64,000 nucleotides of DNA from Orobanche coerulescens. Lineage: Eukaryota > Streptophyta > Magnoliopsida > Lamiales > Orobanchaceae. Below are positions 21,842 to 32,218 of this stretch, piece by piece (the stretch's first letter is position 1; every line of letters begins with the position of its first letter). The position numbers and the translations under genes are program-made. Location: positions 134,265,358-134,329,357 of the forward strand of contig CM065816.1 of assembly GCA_033398695.1 (NCBI GenBank). The letters are read 5' to 3'. The notes beneath the pieces were generated by a model, which did not search any database, was not told the origin of the DNA, and worked only from the letters and a program-made list of their open reading frames with translations.

Positions 21842-22080
21842 TTTTAGGACGTTGATACTCGTTGTAGCAACTTTTATTTCAAATGTTTTTTTATGTCTCA
21901 TGCTTTGAATATCTATATGTAATGCTTGAACTATCTTTCAATGAAATATGCATTTCTCTTCGTTTGGCTTTCATGTAGTTTGGCATTTGTTGATTATGTG
22001 TTTTCGTTTTGGTTCATGGCATTTGGTTGGTATTATGTTTTATACGCAACGACACAGGTGGAGTCCTTTTTGTTTATGTC

Positions 22081-22210
22081 AAAAGGGGGAGAAATACTCC
22101 AAAAACCGGAACGTACTAACATATCGAACAAGTTACCTTGATTCGAATTTTTTTTAAAAATGTTTTTGCAGGTATAAATTAAATGTTTTGACATCATCAA
22201 AAAGGGGGAG
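22081..22210 (+). promoter_or_regulatory. two polypurine tracts of the copia element
   Basis: AAAAGGGGGAGA lies at 22081-22092 and AAAAAGGGGGAG at 22199-22210. The second is 2 bp from the LTR and is the expected plus-strand primer. Duplicated purine tracts are known in SIRE-type elements. Confidence 0.85.
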
Positions 22211-22212
22211 AT

Positions 22213-23694
22213 TGTTGACTCAAAGTATTTTGATGATGATCGTATTCAAAACATTTAACAAAATATATCTCATCGAGATGCTACATTGAAAGAAAATTAT
22301 GTTCATAGCACACGCTGCAGTCTCAAAGGTAGCGCACGCTATCGAGGGTTCAAACTCACCTGCAGTCAGGCAAGTTGTCTGCAGCCTAGTGGAGTCACCT
22401 GATGGATAGCGCACACAAAGGTCATAATATCAGTGCACGCTAAGCTGTTGGTCTTAGCGCACACTATCATCTTTATGTAATGCACGCTATCTCACTCAAG
22501 GCAGAGAGACGGTAAGGTCTGGACAAAAAAAAAAGGAAAAGGATTTGCGCACGCTACGGATGTTCATTTACGTATGCTAATTGACTCATTAGCACACGTT
22601 ACCTAGCAAAAGTTTGCGTACGCTACCGGATAACATGTTTGGTAGTCCAGTAGCCACTGGACTCAAAATAAGAAAGCACTTACGTACGCTACACGAGGTA
22701 ATGTACGTTATGGAGGAAAGTATATAGCGCACGCTATTCTACACTTATTAGCGCATGCTAAATCATTCAAATTTCTACCGTTGGACAATTTAACCGTTGG
22801 AACGCAGGAGTCAAAAGGAGATCCGAGAAATCTGGAAAGTTAATATTAAACAATACTAGCGCACGCTAAGTATAAATATATCCGTTGGGAAAGAGTCATT
22901 GGGGAGACAAACCGACAGAATCTAAAGTCAAGATTGAAGACCTGTTGACCAACCATTAGCGCACGCCGTTGGAACAGTTTTGTGACCGTTCAGATCGGCC
23001 AAGTCAGAGATCGATTGCGCACACTATGGAGGTATTATTAGCGCACGCTAATAATACAAATATCATAATTCAAAGAAGGACTGACACCTATAAATACCCA
23101 TATCATTTGGGTATCTCATACAACTTCAAGCACTCAAGCATACAAGCAATCAAATCATTCTTGAACTCAGTTTTCTATCTTTTATTGCATTCTAAGTTGT
23201 GAGAAGAAAGATACAAAGAGTGATACATCTTGTAATATTTATTATACCTTGTATTCTTTCATTTGGTTGTGAGTGTTGCATCACTCATACGAGAGCTGTA
23301 GAGAAACAAATTTAGAGTCACTAATCCGGTGTTATTAGGATCTTTGATCCGGCATTATTAGGATTACACTCCAATATTCATAAAGTGAGGATTATCTAGT
23401 TTCGATAGAACACTAGATAAACAAAGTTTATTTTGAGAGTGGTTGTGCTTGGACCAATAGAAGACAAGCGGTTGTAACGGTTGTTACTCGGACCGATCGA
23501 AGACGAGTCAAGTGTGTGGTTGTTCTTGAGCTAATAGAAAAAGAAGTCGGAGAGAGGATGTAGGCAAGTTGCCGAACCTCTATAAATCTTTGAGTCTTTT
23601 ACTCTCCGCACTATTTACTTTTATTCGCGAGAAAGTTCGATATTCCGCATTACCACTATTCAACCCCCCTTCTAGTGGTGAATTTATCTCTTCA
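22213..23694 (+). repeat. copia 3' LTR
   Basis: 1482 bp, same ends as the 5' LTR. It carries the motif array (about 22312-23050) and a TATA box at 23089-23096. Compared with the 5' LTR it lacks 23 bp between two motif copies (at 22857-22868) and about 40 bp near 22960. Most substitutions fall on CpG sites of the motif. Confidence 0.95.
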
Positions 23695-23837
23695 ATGTCA
23701 TGATTGATTGATCGTGATGGAGGTATTGTGATGAGTATGATAATGGTGTCGGATAGGTGGCCATCTCTAGTAAGTATTCTTAATGAACTTACATTCTTAG
23801 CATATTAGTATTGCATGAGTGATGGGTGTGTGTCGCT

Positions 23838-23970
23838 CACTATAGGTTAGATCCGACGGGGTCTCGATAGGGGTCCACAGAGGCATGGATCGATGGACTT
23901 TGCTTTTAACCACTATGGGTTAGATCCGACGGGGTCTCGGTAGGGGTCCACGGAGGTGTGGATTGACGAT
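23838..23970 (+). repeat. duplicated ~80-bp block in the LTR of element C
   Basis: Two copies share GGTTAGATCCGACGGGGTCT and a TAGGGGTCCACRGAGG word. Comparable duplicated blocks lie in the LTRs of A (33905-34025) and D (62435-62555). Confidence 0.85.
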
Positions 23971-24523
23971 TAATTTTGGTGCATTTTACAAATGTGATTT
24001 GATTATGCCATTTCCGGAAATGAGTGTTTTTGAACTATGATTTCATGATTGCATGCATTGACTAAGTGTGTAAGATGTAAGATGTTCATTTGGCATACTT
24101 GGCTAGGATGACACTAGAGTATTTTGTCGTAAGTGTTTAGTTCCTTTAGTTGTGGGGTTTTGATGTTGGAAAATGGACCTTGCTATTGTTATCGTGTACT
24201 ATGATTTGATGAGATTTGGGATGAGATCCCAACGGTTTTGTAAAGGTCGTTTTATGGAAAGTGATTTTGGGCCGAGACCCATTTGTCTTGAAGAGGTTGT
24301 TTTTCTTTTTCAACTAAGGACTTGAAGTCCCACAAGGTTTCTACTTTTAAAATCCCCGAGATGAGAAGCTTATTTTCAAACACTTCTTTGAATGCTTTCT
24401 AACTAATAAAAAGCTCTCGGGAAAGTTTTGGTAGTTATTTGTCGTACCCGATTCGTGATTTTATTTTTTGTTACAATTCGTATGATTATGTACTTGCACT
24501 AGCAAAATAGTGGGATTTTGCTA

Positions 24524-24544
24524 ACCCCCGAGAAATCGGGGGGT
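24524..24544 (+). promoter_or_regulatory. conserved stem-loop of Tekay-like LTRs, copy in C
   Basis: ACCCCCGA and TCGGGGGGT pair around the loop GAAA, followed 20 bp later by a TTTTGCATTCAG|G acceptor-like site. Equivalent structures lie in A, D and, weaker, B. Confidence 0.65.
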
Positions 24545-24901
24545 GGATGTCTGTTTTGCATTCAGGTTTTGGGGAGCCTAACACAGGGTTGGCATGAAGG
24601 ATGATGAAAGATGATAGATACTAATCACATGAGGATCCATATGATGCTGTATTGGTTTGGTTATACTTTAGTTCCGCTGTAGTATTTTTCCCGTTGTACG
24701 GGAGTGTGTTGTATTTTGACCCATGCGTGGGTATGTATTGAGATTGAGTTGTATGTATCAATTGAAAGACCCAATCGATCTACTGAGTCATTTTAGCCTT
24801 AAAGGCGATGTTGAGGCGTTTGACTGTGTTATCAGCCTGGTAGATCCTTGAGAGAAGGGTTTACGGCGTGTAATATCCCTGAGTGGATTGGGGGTGTTAC
24901 A

Positions 24902-24966
24902 TGTTGTACGTAAACTCGATCAACGGTAGGTGTGACTCCTAATCATCTTTCCAGTCTAAAGCACAG
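24902..24966 (-). pseudogene. integrase of element A, distal fragment
   Basis: On the minus strand this reads the integrase segment that follows the fragment at 29106-29333 (ALDWKDD then SHLPLIEFTY). It is isolated by element E on the right and cut by element C's LTR on the left. The rest of A's pol and its 3' LTR must lie left of the window or be lost. Confidence 0.75.
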
Positions 24967-26095
24967 TGTCACGGGGTTGGGTTTGAGCACTCGAAAGCTC
25001 CTCGGACCCGTGCGGCACTAGACTAGAATTGCCTCGGTCTAGCTAGTAAGCCTAACTCACTCGGTTGCTAAGTATGAAAGGAGGGGTTTAACACTTGGGA
25101 GTTGAGAGTAAAACATTTCACTATTTCACAAACACTTTACAAGTACAAGAATGTTTAGTCTTTGACGGTTGGTTGCAAATGAGCCTCCCCCTCACCTATT
25201 TATACTACTCCTAAGAACCTAGAACCTTCTACTCCACCTCCTCATTTGGAGGGTTCTAGACCTATCTACAACATTACATTCTAGAACCTAACTCTAGAAT
25301 CATCCACACTTGTCTACAATATACAAGTCTTACAAATACATGTCTAGAGTATTCTACAAGTACAAGGCATACAATCATCTAGAATACTCTATATTATTCC
25401 AGCACTACATCCTTCTAGGAGTTTCCTAGAGGCTTCTCTTCCATTCCGGGCGCCCGACCCATCTCTGTCCGTCCCGGCCCGCATCGGCCCGTCCCGGCCC
25501 GCACCGGCCCGACCATCTGGGCCCGTCTCTACAATGTTCCAGACTCTTCCCGAACCTCCTGGACCAAGCCGGTCCGCTACTAGTTGCTTCCGGTCGAGTC
25601 TTTCCTGCTGAGTGGTTCCTCAGCTTTTCAATGTCTACTGCCCCCACAAGGCTTTTTCCGTCTAAGCCTATTATAGGGGGGAGGGTCTCTCTCGCACCTC
25701 GCGCGCGCGCGCCCGCGCACGCCGGCCACGCTCGGCATCCCATGCCCGCGTCCGACCGCCCAGCTCGAGTCCTGTTCACAGACTCGGCCTTGTCCCGTCA
25801 TGCCTTGTCCCACACGACTGCTGCTCGTCCGGCCTTGCCCACGTCCCCTGCGCTGCCGGACAGTCCCGGACATGTCCCGTCGGCAATGCCCCTTGGGCGA
25901 TCCGCTTCCCACAGCGGCGTCCGTGCTCCTCCCACGGCTTACTCGCATGACTCTCCGTCCGGTCACGCCGTCCTGAAGGCTGACTCTTCACTTGCAGCCC
26001 GATGCCATCCTTGGCGTCCTGCTCGTGCCGGTCCCTCGGCACCCTGTGCGACCGTCTGCGCACACCTGTCTCGTTGTCGACTGTCGGCCGTGACA
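24967..26095 (-). repeat. element E 3' LTR
   Basis: 1129 bp, 3' LTR in the minus-strand sense. It contains a TATA box (25195-25204), a GGCCCG-rich block (about 25445-25535) upstream of it on the minus strand, and the C-terminal 107 codons of the gag-protease frame. Confidence 0.93.
25195..25204 (-). promoter_or_regulatory. TATA box of the element E 3' LTR
   Basis: Minus-strand TATAAATAGG. The copy in the 5' LTR is at 28204-28213. A GGCCCG-rich block lies about 240 bp upstream. Confidence 0.7.
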
Positions 26096-27893
26096 TTCTC
26101 CCCCGCCCATTTCGTCGACGTCCTCGGCGACGTGGCGGCCCATCGATGAACCGAACTGCTCCAAGGTGGTAACTCGGCTCCTCCTCAAGCTTCCTCACGT
26201 ACTTGAGTGCCGACATTGCTTGTCTCGAAGGCTCTGTGGTCAAGTGTATTTCCTGCAGCTTGGCTTGATCACACACGTACAGCGCCCTCTTATGCGGAAC
26301 AATGCCAACATTATTCTTCCTCAGGAAGTCCATGCCCAGTATTATGTCCCGATCATCCATGCTCGTCACCTTGAAGTGCACGCGCGGTTCCCACGTGCCA
26401 ATCTTTAGTCGCACCCCATTGGCGACCCCTGTAACTCGAACGGGTGGTGCATTATTCGACTTCATCCAACCCCGTCCCTCGATGACCTGAAGCCCCAACC
26501 TCTGTGCTTCAGCCTCGTCAATATAGTTGTAATCGGCCCCTGTGTCGACCAACGCCTTGACGGGTTTCCCATTGATCAGCCCCGTCGCATACATCAAGTT
26601 TCCTTCAAGCGGTGCTCCGTCCCGCGATGCCATCCCTATGGCTGAGTTCAACACTTCAAGCGCCATCGATGTCCCATCACCCTCGGCATCATCCCGTGCC
26701 TTGGTGTACTCCATGGCGGCTACCCTCGGAAACTTCGAGCATTGCCTCGTCGAATGCTCCGTGCTCCAGCAAATCTCACATTTCTTTTTCTTCGGACACG
26801 CTGCTACGAGATGGTCTGCACTCCCGCACCCATGGCAAGTCCGAGTCCACCCTGACTGCTTGCCGTCCGTGGGCCTGGACATCCTCGCGCCCCTATCCGT
26901 ACCCTGGTACGACTTGTCCTGCGTACCGATGCCGTCCTCGTCCCTCCTGGACTTCCGGCTCTCCCCGGCTGGTTTCAACTCGATCAGCCGTTCGGCTATC
27001 GCAATCGCCTCAGACACGTTCTGTGCCTTGGCCCTCTGCACTTCCAACTTTTCCCACGGTTTTAGCCCATCCACGGACGCGAACAAAGCTTCCTGCTCAC
27101 TAAGGCTAGGCAACTCCAGCACGATCTCCTGGAACTCCTTCACATAGTCCTTGATTGCCTTGCTGTGTGTCAACTCCTTCAACCTAGCCCGGACCTCAAA
27201 CTCAACATTCTCCGGGTAAAACTGCCGCTTGAACTCGGCCTTGAAATCCTCCCATGTCTCCATCCGACATGTTCCACGCGCGATCTCTGTTTCGCGCCTT
27301 CTCCACCATAGCAGCGCCACATCTGCTAAGAAGAATGGAGCCGTCTGCAACTTGGTCGCATCATCTGCTATCCCCGATGCACCAAAGTAACGCTCCATGT
27401 TCCACAGGAAGTCGTCCACTTCCCTACCATTCCGCGATCCTTGGAACGAACACGGCCGGGGGATGTCGATTCGATGGGGTGCCGCACCCGCCGGGTCCTC
27501 GCCAGGCCATCGCCCGCTCGTCAAAGATCTTGTCCTTCCTTCGATGGTCTCGATCCTCCCCACGATCTCCTCTCGAAAGGCTGCGATCGTCGACCGAACC
27601 TCCTTCCTGACAGCTTCAAGGATCTCCTCACACAAGTCGCGTCGCAACGCGTTAAGGGTGCCCGTCACCCGGTTCTCAAGCTCCTCCAACGACTCGCTCA
27701 TCTCCGTCACCTGATCGGCCAATCTGCTCCACGCCTCGAGAGCATCCTCGTGTCTGCCCATGGTTTCCTCCAGCCGAGCCACTCGTGCTTCCATGGCAAC
27801 ACCTCTTTCCACGGACTTGTCCCTAGACCCTTTCCTGGACTTGTCCTTCTCCTGGCCGAGTTGAACTTTGGTGACGCTGGACGTAGTCTCCAT
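25776..27893 (-). CDS. gag-protease polyprotein of element E
   Basis: The only long intact TE frame in the window: 705 codons from the ATG at 27893. The frame is also open upstream through the primer site to 27974, so the start is uncertain. Domains: a coiled coil (about residues 30-115), a Retrotrans_gag capsid domain (about 165-300, with WEDFKAEFKRQFYP), two zinc knuckles CHGCGSADHLVAAC and CEICWSTEHSTRQC (about 353-385), and an aspartic protease with VDTGADYNYID (about 448) and DIILGMDFL (about 516). No pol follows. The C-terminus reads through the purine tract and 107 codons into the 3' LTR. It would need RT and integrase from another element. It resembles described gag-only LTR elements (TR-GAG type). 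Confidence 0.88.
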   Translation of the reverse strand: METTSSVTKVQLGQEKDKSRKGSRDKSVERGVAMEARVARLEETMGRHEDALEAWSRLADQVTEMSESLEELENRVTGTLNALRRDLCEEILEAVRKEVRSTIAAFREEIVGRIETIEGRTRSLTSGRWPGEDPAGAAPHRIDIPRPCSFQGSRNGREVDDFLWNMERYFGASGIADDATKLQTAPFFLADVALLWWRRRETEIARGTCRMETWEDFKAEFKRQFYPENVEFEVRARLKELTHSKAIKDYVKEFQEIVLELPSLSEQEALFASVDGLKPWEKLEVQRAKAQNVSEAIAIAERLIELKPAGESRKSRRDEDGIGTQDKSYQGTDRGARMSRPTDGKQSGWTRTCHGCGSADHLVAACPKKKKCEICWSTEHSTRQCSKFPRVAAMEYTKARDDAEGDGTSMALEVLNSAIGMASRDGAPLEGNLMYATGLINGKPVKALVDTGADYNYIDEAEAQRLGLQVIEGRGWMKSNNAPPVRVTGVANGVRLKIGTWEPRVHFKVTSMDDRDIILGMDFLRKNNVGIVPHKRALYVCDQAKLQEIHLTTEPSRQAMSALKYVRKLEEEPSYHLGAVRFIDGPPRRRGRRRNGRGRMSRPTVDNETGVRRRSHRVPRDRHEQDAKDGIGLQVKSQPSGRRDRTESHASKPWEEHGRRCGKRIAQGALPTGHVRDCPAAQGTWARPDEQQSCGTRHDGTRPSL
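26096..26108 (-). promoter_or_regulatory. polypurine tract of element E
   Basis: Minus-strand GGGCGGGGGAGAA directly abuts the 3' LTR (TGTCACGG). It lies inside the coding frame. Confidence 0.85.
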
Positions 27894-27960
27894 CGGTCCT
27901 CCTTGCACAAAACCTCTTAGCAACATCTCAATACGGAAGCTCCTTGAACCACTAGCTTGG

Positions 27961-27973
27961 CTCTCTGATACCA
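27961..27973 (-). promoter_or_regulatory. primer binding site of element E
   Basis: Minus-strand TGGTATCAGAGAG, 2 bp from the 5' LTR, complementary to initiator-methionyl tRNA. Confidence 0.9.
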
Positions 27974-27975
27974 CT

Positions 27976-29105
27976 TGTCATGGGGTTGGGTTTGAGCACT
28001 CGAAAGCTCCTCGGACCTGTGCAGCACTAGACTAGAATTGCCTCGGTCTAGCTAGTAAGCCTAACTCACTCGGTTGCTAAATATGAAAGGAGGGATTTAA
28101 CACTTGGGAGTTGAGAGTAAAACACTTCACTATTTCACAAACACTTTACAAGTACAAGAATGTTGAGTCTTTGAGGGTTGGTTGCAAATGAGCCTCCCCC
28201 TCACCTATTTATACTACTCCTAAGAACCTAGACCCTTCTACTCCACCTCCTCATTTGGAGGGTTCTAGACCTATCTACAACATTACAATTCTAGAACCTA
28301 ACTCTAGAATCATCCACACTTGTCTACAATATACAAGTCTTACAAATACATGTCTAGAGTATTCTACAAGTATAAGGCATACAATCATCTAGAATACTCT
28401 ATATTATTCCAGCACTACATCCTTCTAGGAGTTTCCTAGAGGCTTCTCTTCCATTCCGGGCGCCCGGCCCGTCTCTGTCCGTCCCGGCCCGCATCGGCCC
28501 GTCCCGGCCCGCACCGGCCCGACCATCTGGGCCCGTCTCTACAATGTTCCAGACTCTTCCCGAACCTCCTGGACCAAGCCGGTCCGCTACTAGTTGCTTC
28601 CGGTCGAGTCTTTCCTGCTGAGTGGTTCCTCAGCTTTTCAATGTCTACTGCCCCCACAAGGCTTTTTCCGTCTAAGCCTATTATAGGGGGGAGGGTATCT
28701 CTCGCACCTCGTGCGCGCGCGCCCGCGCACGCCAGCCGCGCCCGGCATCCCATGCCCGCGTCCGGCCGCCCAGCTCGAGTCATGTTCCCAGACTCGGCCT
28801 TGTCCCGTCGTGCCATGTCCCACACGACTGCTGCTCGTCCGGCCTTGCCTGCGTCCCCTGCGCTGCCGGACAGTCCCGGACATGTCCCGTCCGCAATGCC
28901 CCTTGGGCGATCCGCTTCCCACAGCGGCGTCCGTGCTCCTCCCACGGCTTACTCGCGTGACTCTCCGTCCGGTCACGCCGTCCTGAAGGCTGACTCTTCA
29001 CTTGCAGCCCGATGCCATCCTTGGCGTCCTGCTCGTGCCGGTCCCTCGGCACCCTGTGCGACCGTCTGCGCACACCTGTCTCGTTGTCGACTGTCGGCCG
29101 TGACA
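27976..29105 (-). repeat. element E 5' LTR
   Basis: 1130 bp, nearly the same as 24967-26095 with scattered substitutions (for example GGGGTT preceded by CAT rather than CAC). Its plus-strand open frames are antisense shadows in GC-rich DNA. Confidence 0.93.
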
Positions 29106-29658
29106 ACAGGCTCTCAACATATCCTCCAGTGTCTGTATCGTCTGCTCCGACTGTCCGTCTGTCTGAGGGTGATAGGATGTGTTGAGTCTCAACTCAGTTC
29201 CCAAAGCTCGATGAACAGCCTGCCAAAATTGTGATACCAATCGGCCATCTCGATCCGAAACAATACTCTTAGGAGTCCCATGCAACCTCACAATTTCTTC
29301 AATAAACACTCGTGCTACTCTCTCCGGTCCCAAGTACCCTTAATACCCAGAAAATAAGCATATTTGGTTAGTCGATCGACAATAACCCAAATCCTGTTCA
29401 TTCTAGTTTGAGTCCTAGGAATATTGGTAATGAAATCCATAGAATGTCCTCCCACTTCCACTCCGGGATGGGAAGTGGTCGTAATAACCCCGCGGTTCGC
29501 TGATGCTCGATCTTAACCTGCTGATAGGTCAAACACCTCGACACAAACTCGGCAACGTTCATCTTCATGTTACTCCACCAGTAGTTACTCCTTACATCCT
29601 TGTACATTTTGCTTGTACGAGAATGTATGGAATAACGCGTAGTATGAGCTTCTTTCAA
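29106..29658 (-). pseudogene. integrase of element A, proximal part
   Basis: The HHCC finger is damaged: H residues and the first Cys are present in FVSRCLTYQQVK, but the second Cys is Tyr. The core shows the second catalytic Asp in IVSDRDGRLVSQFW and the Glu in TDGQSEQTIQTLEDML, followed by RAC where element E is inserted. A frameshift around 29340-29400 separates the finger from the core. The first catalytic Asp (IDFI-type block) lies in the frameshifted interval and I could not read it cleanly. Not functional. Confidence 0.85.
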
Positions 29659-29664
29659 GATTTT

Positions 29665-31307
29665 CTATCTCAACTCGACATCACTAGGTACACACAATCT
29701 GCCTCTAAACCTCAAAATCCCATCATCCGGAACCACAAACCCAGGAGCTTTCCCTTTCATCACGTCCTCCCTCAACTGGACTAAAAATGGGTCATCGTAC
29801 TGCTTCGCCTTGATATCATCAATCAAAGACGAAGTGATTTCTAATGCACATAATTGACCCTGAATCCTATGAACCCAAACTTCGATATTCTGACACATCA
29901 AATCCCGCTGGATCCTGCTTTGAGGCATGAGTACCTCTAACATCTGCAGCGCCATCGTCTTATGACTCAACGCATCTGCCACTACATTGGCCCTGCCTGG
30001 ATGATAAAGAATCTCGAGGTCATAATCTTTAATTAACTCTAACCACCTACGCTGTCTCATGTTCAACTCCTTTGGACTAAAGATATACTTCAGACTCTTG
30101 TGATCCGTATAAATCTTACATGACGACCCATAGAGATAATGTCTCCAAATTTTTAAAGCGAAAATGACCACAACAAACTCCAAATCATGTGTAGGGTAAT
30201 TTGCTTCATAAGGTTTCAACCGATTAGACGCGTAAGCAATTACTCTATCTCTCTGCATCAAAACACATCCAAGTACAAGGACCGAAGCATCACTATACAC
30301 CACAAAACCCTCATTCCCCTGAGACAAAGCTAAAACTGGTGTGGTAGTCAACCGTCTCTTCAACTCCTCAAAACTATCCTGCCTGTCCACGTTCCACTCG
30401 AACTTCTGGGTTTTCTGTAGTAATTGCGTGAGTGGTCGGACGATCTTAGAAAATACTTCTACGAACCTACGATAATAACCTGCAAGTCCCAAAAAACTCC
30501 TCACTTCTTTTACATTCTTAGGCGGTTCCCATGCCGACACCACCTCTATCTTCTGCGGATCAACCCGAACTCCATCTGCTGAAATCACATGCCCATTGAA
30601 TGTCACTTTCTTGAGCCAAAACTCACACTTAGAAAATTTCGCATACAACTGCTCAACTCTCAAGGTGTCTAACACAATCCGGAGATGTAAAGTGTGCTTC
30701 TTCTGACTCCAGGAGTAGATAAGAATGTCGTCAATAAAGACGACCACAAATTTGTCCAGATACTCGATAAAAACTTTGTTCATCAACTGCATGAACACTG
30801 CTGGGGCATTAGTTAGCCCGAAAGGCATAACCACAAACTCGTAATGGCCATATCTTGTCAGAAAATCAGCTTTCAGTATATCGCTATCCCGAATCCTTAA
30901 CTGATAATAACCCAATCGCAAATCAATCATCAAGAAGACTGTCGCTCTCTGAACCTGATCAAACAAGTCGTCATTCCGGGGTAAAGGGTATTTGTCTTGA
31001 TGGTCAACTTGTTCAATTCTCGGTAGTCGATTCATAAACGAAGCGATCCATCCTTCTTCTTAACAAAAAACATAGACGCACCCAAAGGTGATGCGCTCGG
31101 TCGAATATACCCTTTATCTAGCAATTCCCCCAACCGTTTCTTTAACTCTAACATCTCCGACGGTGCCATACGGTACGGTGCCAGAGAAACAGGAGCCGTA
31201 TTCGGCTCTAGATCAATAGGAAATTCAACCTCCCATTGCGGTGGCAATCCCAGCAAGTCATCCGGAAATACGTCAGGATATTCGTTAACAACTGGAATCG
31301 ACGACAT
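29665..31307 (-). pseudogene. reverse transcriptase and RNase H of element A
   Basis: The linker and RT N-terminus are open at 31032-31307 ([37 protein letters not shown]). A frameshift lies at about 31035. An open frame of 456 codons then runs with [11 protein letters not shown], a degenerate [11 protein letters not shown] block, [12 protein letters not shown], the catalytic FIDDILIYS and the thumb [11 protein letters not shown]. RNase H follows with [15 protein letters not shown], the [10 protein letters not shown] block and [13 protein letters not shown]. One clear frameshift disables it; otherwise the catalytic Asp residues are present. Confidence 0.92.
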
Positions 31308-31343
31308 GTCAACTCCAACATCTTCCGCCTTCAGAGCGTAACA

Positions 31344-32218
31344 CTAATAGCCTACACAATCCTGATTTAAAATTTTCATCGCCTTTAGGGTGCTGATCAT
31401 ATTACCTGATCTACCCGGCTTACAACCGACAAGAGTATGCTCTATGCTATCCTCGACCACTATCGAGATATTACGAGTCCGATAGTTCATGATAGCACCG
31501 TTATGATCCAACCAATCGTCCCCTAGGATCAAATCCTCACCCTTAAGGTCTACAACAATGAGGTTCGAGGGCCAATCTCGGGTCCCGATCCTCACTGGGC
31601 AATCTCTAACTTCCCGGTTCCCAACCATACGATCCCCACTAGGCATACGCACTACGAACGGTTCACACTCAAAAAAGCAGTCAATACCGATACGACATAT
31701 ACAATCCAAAGCAATAAAAGAGTGAGTAGCACCCGAATCAAAAAGCACCGAAACTGGATGAGAAAGGATATGAGTGGTACCTGATTCCACCAGAGCGTCT
31801 GTCTCCTCCGTGCGCCTCATCTGATATAACCGGGGTTGTACTGATCCCGAACTCGACACTGGACAGCGGTCCGGCTGACCCCGACCTCTGCCACGACCCG
31901 TACCTTGAGGATTCTGTGATACCGGAGCCTTCTGGCCGACACTAGGTTCCCCCATTGCTGTAGTTACCATTTGAGACCTGACTGACCTGGCGACTACCTC
32001 ACAATGAGTCGCATGATGACCACTCTGTCTGTATGAGAAACATGTAACTGGAGGATATGGACAATTCTTCGCCAAATGCTCACTCTGACTACAAATGAAG
32101 CAAACTCTACCGCCTGGTATCGTGTACTGGACTGATCGGTTGCCTTGAGACCCTCCCGTATGGTAAAATGACTTATTCCTAGATACTGGAGCAGACTGAG
32201 ACCTCGAAAACCAACCAC
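31344..32218 (-). pseudogene. zinc knuckles and protease of element A
   Basis: Two tandem knuckles: CFICSQSEHLAKNC and CFSYRQSGHHATHC. In the second the Cys at position 4 is Tyr, and the two lie in different frames (junction near 32075). An RG-rich linker follows, then a retropepsin with VLFDSGATHSFIA and LILGDDWLDHNGA, ending at 31344. The protease active site DSG is intact. The paired knuckles match the two isolated knuckle fragments in element C at 7474 and 8230. Confidence 0.86.

Larger units (their letters stand above)
12518..23694 (+). mobile_element. complete SIRE/Maximus-type Ty1/copia retrotransposon
   Basis: An 11.2-kb element has two LTRs (12518-14065 and 22213-23694, both TGTTGACTC ... 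CTCTTCA) and a perfect 5-bp target duplication ATGTC (12513-12517 and 23695-23699). It has an initiator-Met primer site, gag, protease, integrase, RT and RNase H in copia order, a third ORF after pol, and two AAAAGGGGGAG purine tracts. A long gag with a coiled coil, a third ORF and duplicated purine tracts fit the SIRE/Maximus lineage. Several stops and frameshifts and a solo LTR insertion make it inactive. Confidence 0.95.
9339..24901 (+). repeat. 3' LTR of Tekay-like element C, split by two insertions
   Basis: The LTR starts TGTAATATCC (9339, or 9234 if the preceding module belongs to it) and ends GGGGTGTTACA at 24901. Removing hAT#1 and the copia element with one target repeat each leaves about 2.4 kb, close to the 2.1-kb LTR of related element A. 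The last 60 bp match the end of A's LTR in wording. After 24901 comes minus-strand integrase of element A rather than a primer site, so this is the element's outer, 3' end. No clear TATA box is seen after the palindrome array. Confidence 0.8.
24967..29105 (-). mobile_element. element E: non-autonomous gag-protease LTR retrotransposon
   Basis: Two near-identical LTRs (24967-26095 and 27976-29105, TGTCAC...GTGACA) enclose 1.9 kb. They contain a primer site, a purine tract and one open gag-protease frame but no RT, RNase H or integrase. It is inserted into A's integrase with a 4-bp target duplication (ACAG). Removing E and one repeat copy rejoins A's integrase frame. High GC content (especially the LTRs) and the intact ORF suggest it is the youngest LTR element here. 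Confidence 0.93.

Noticed and set aside
25631..26149. Long plus-strand open frames in the LTRs of element E (also 28641-29234)
   Set aside because: They are antisense to the gag-protease frame or its LTR extension, occur in very GC-rich DNA and encode low-complexity Pro/Ala/Arg/Ser sequence.
26542..27920. Plus-strand open frames of 100-200 codons opposite gag of element E
   Set aside because: Shadow frames of the 732-codon minus-strand frame; no domain recognisable.
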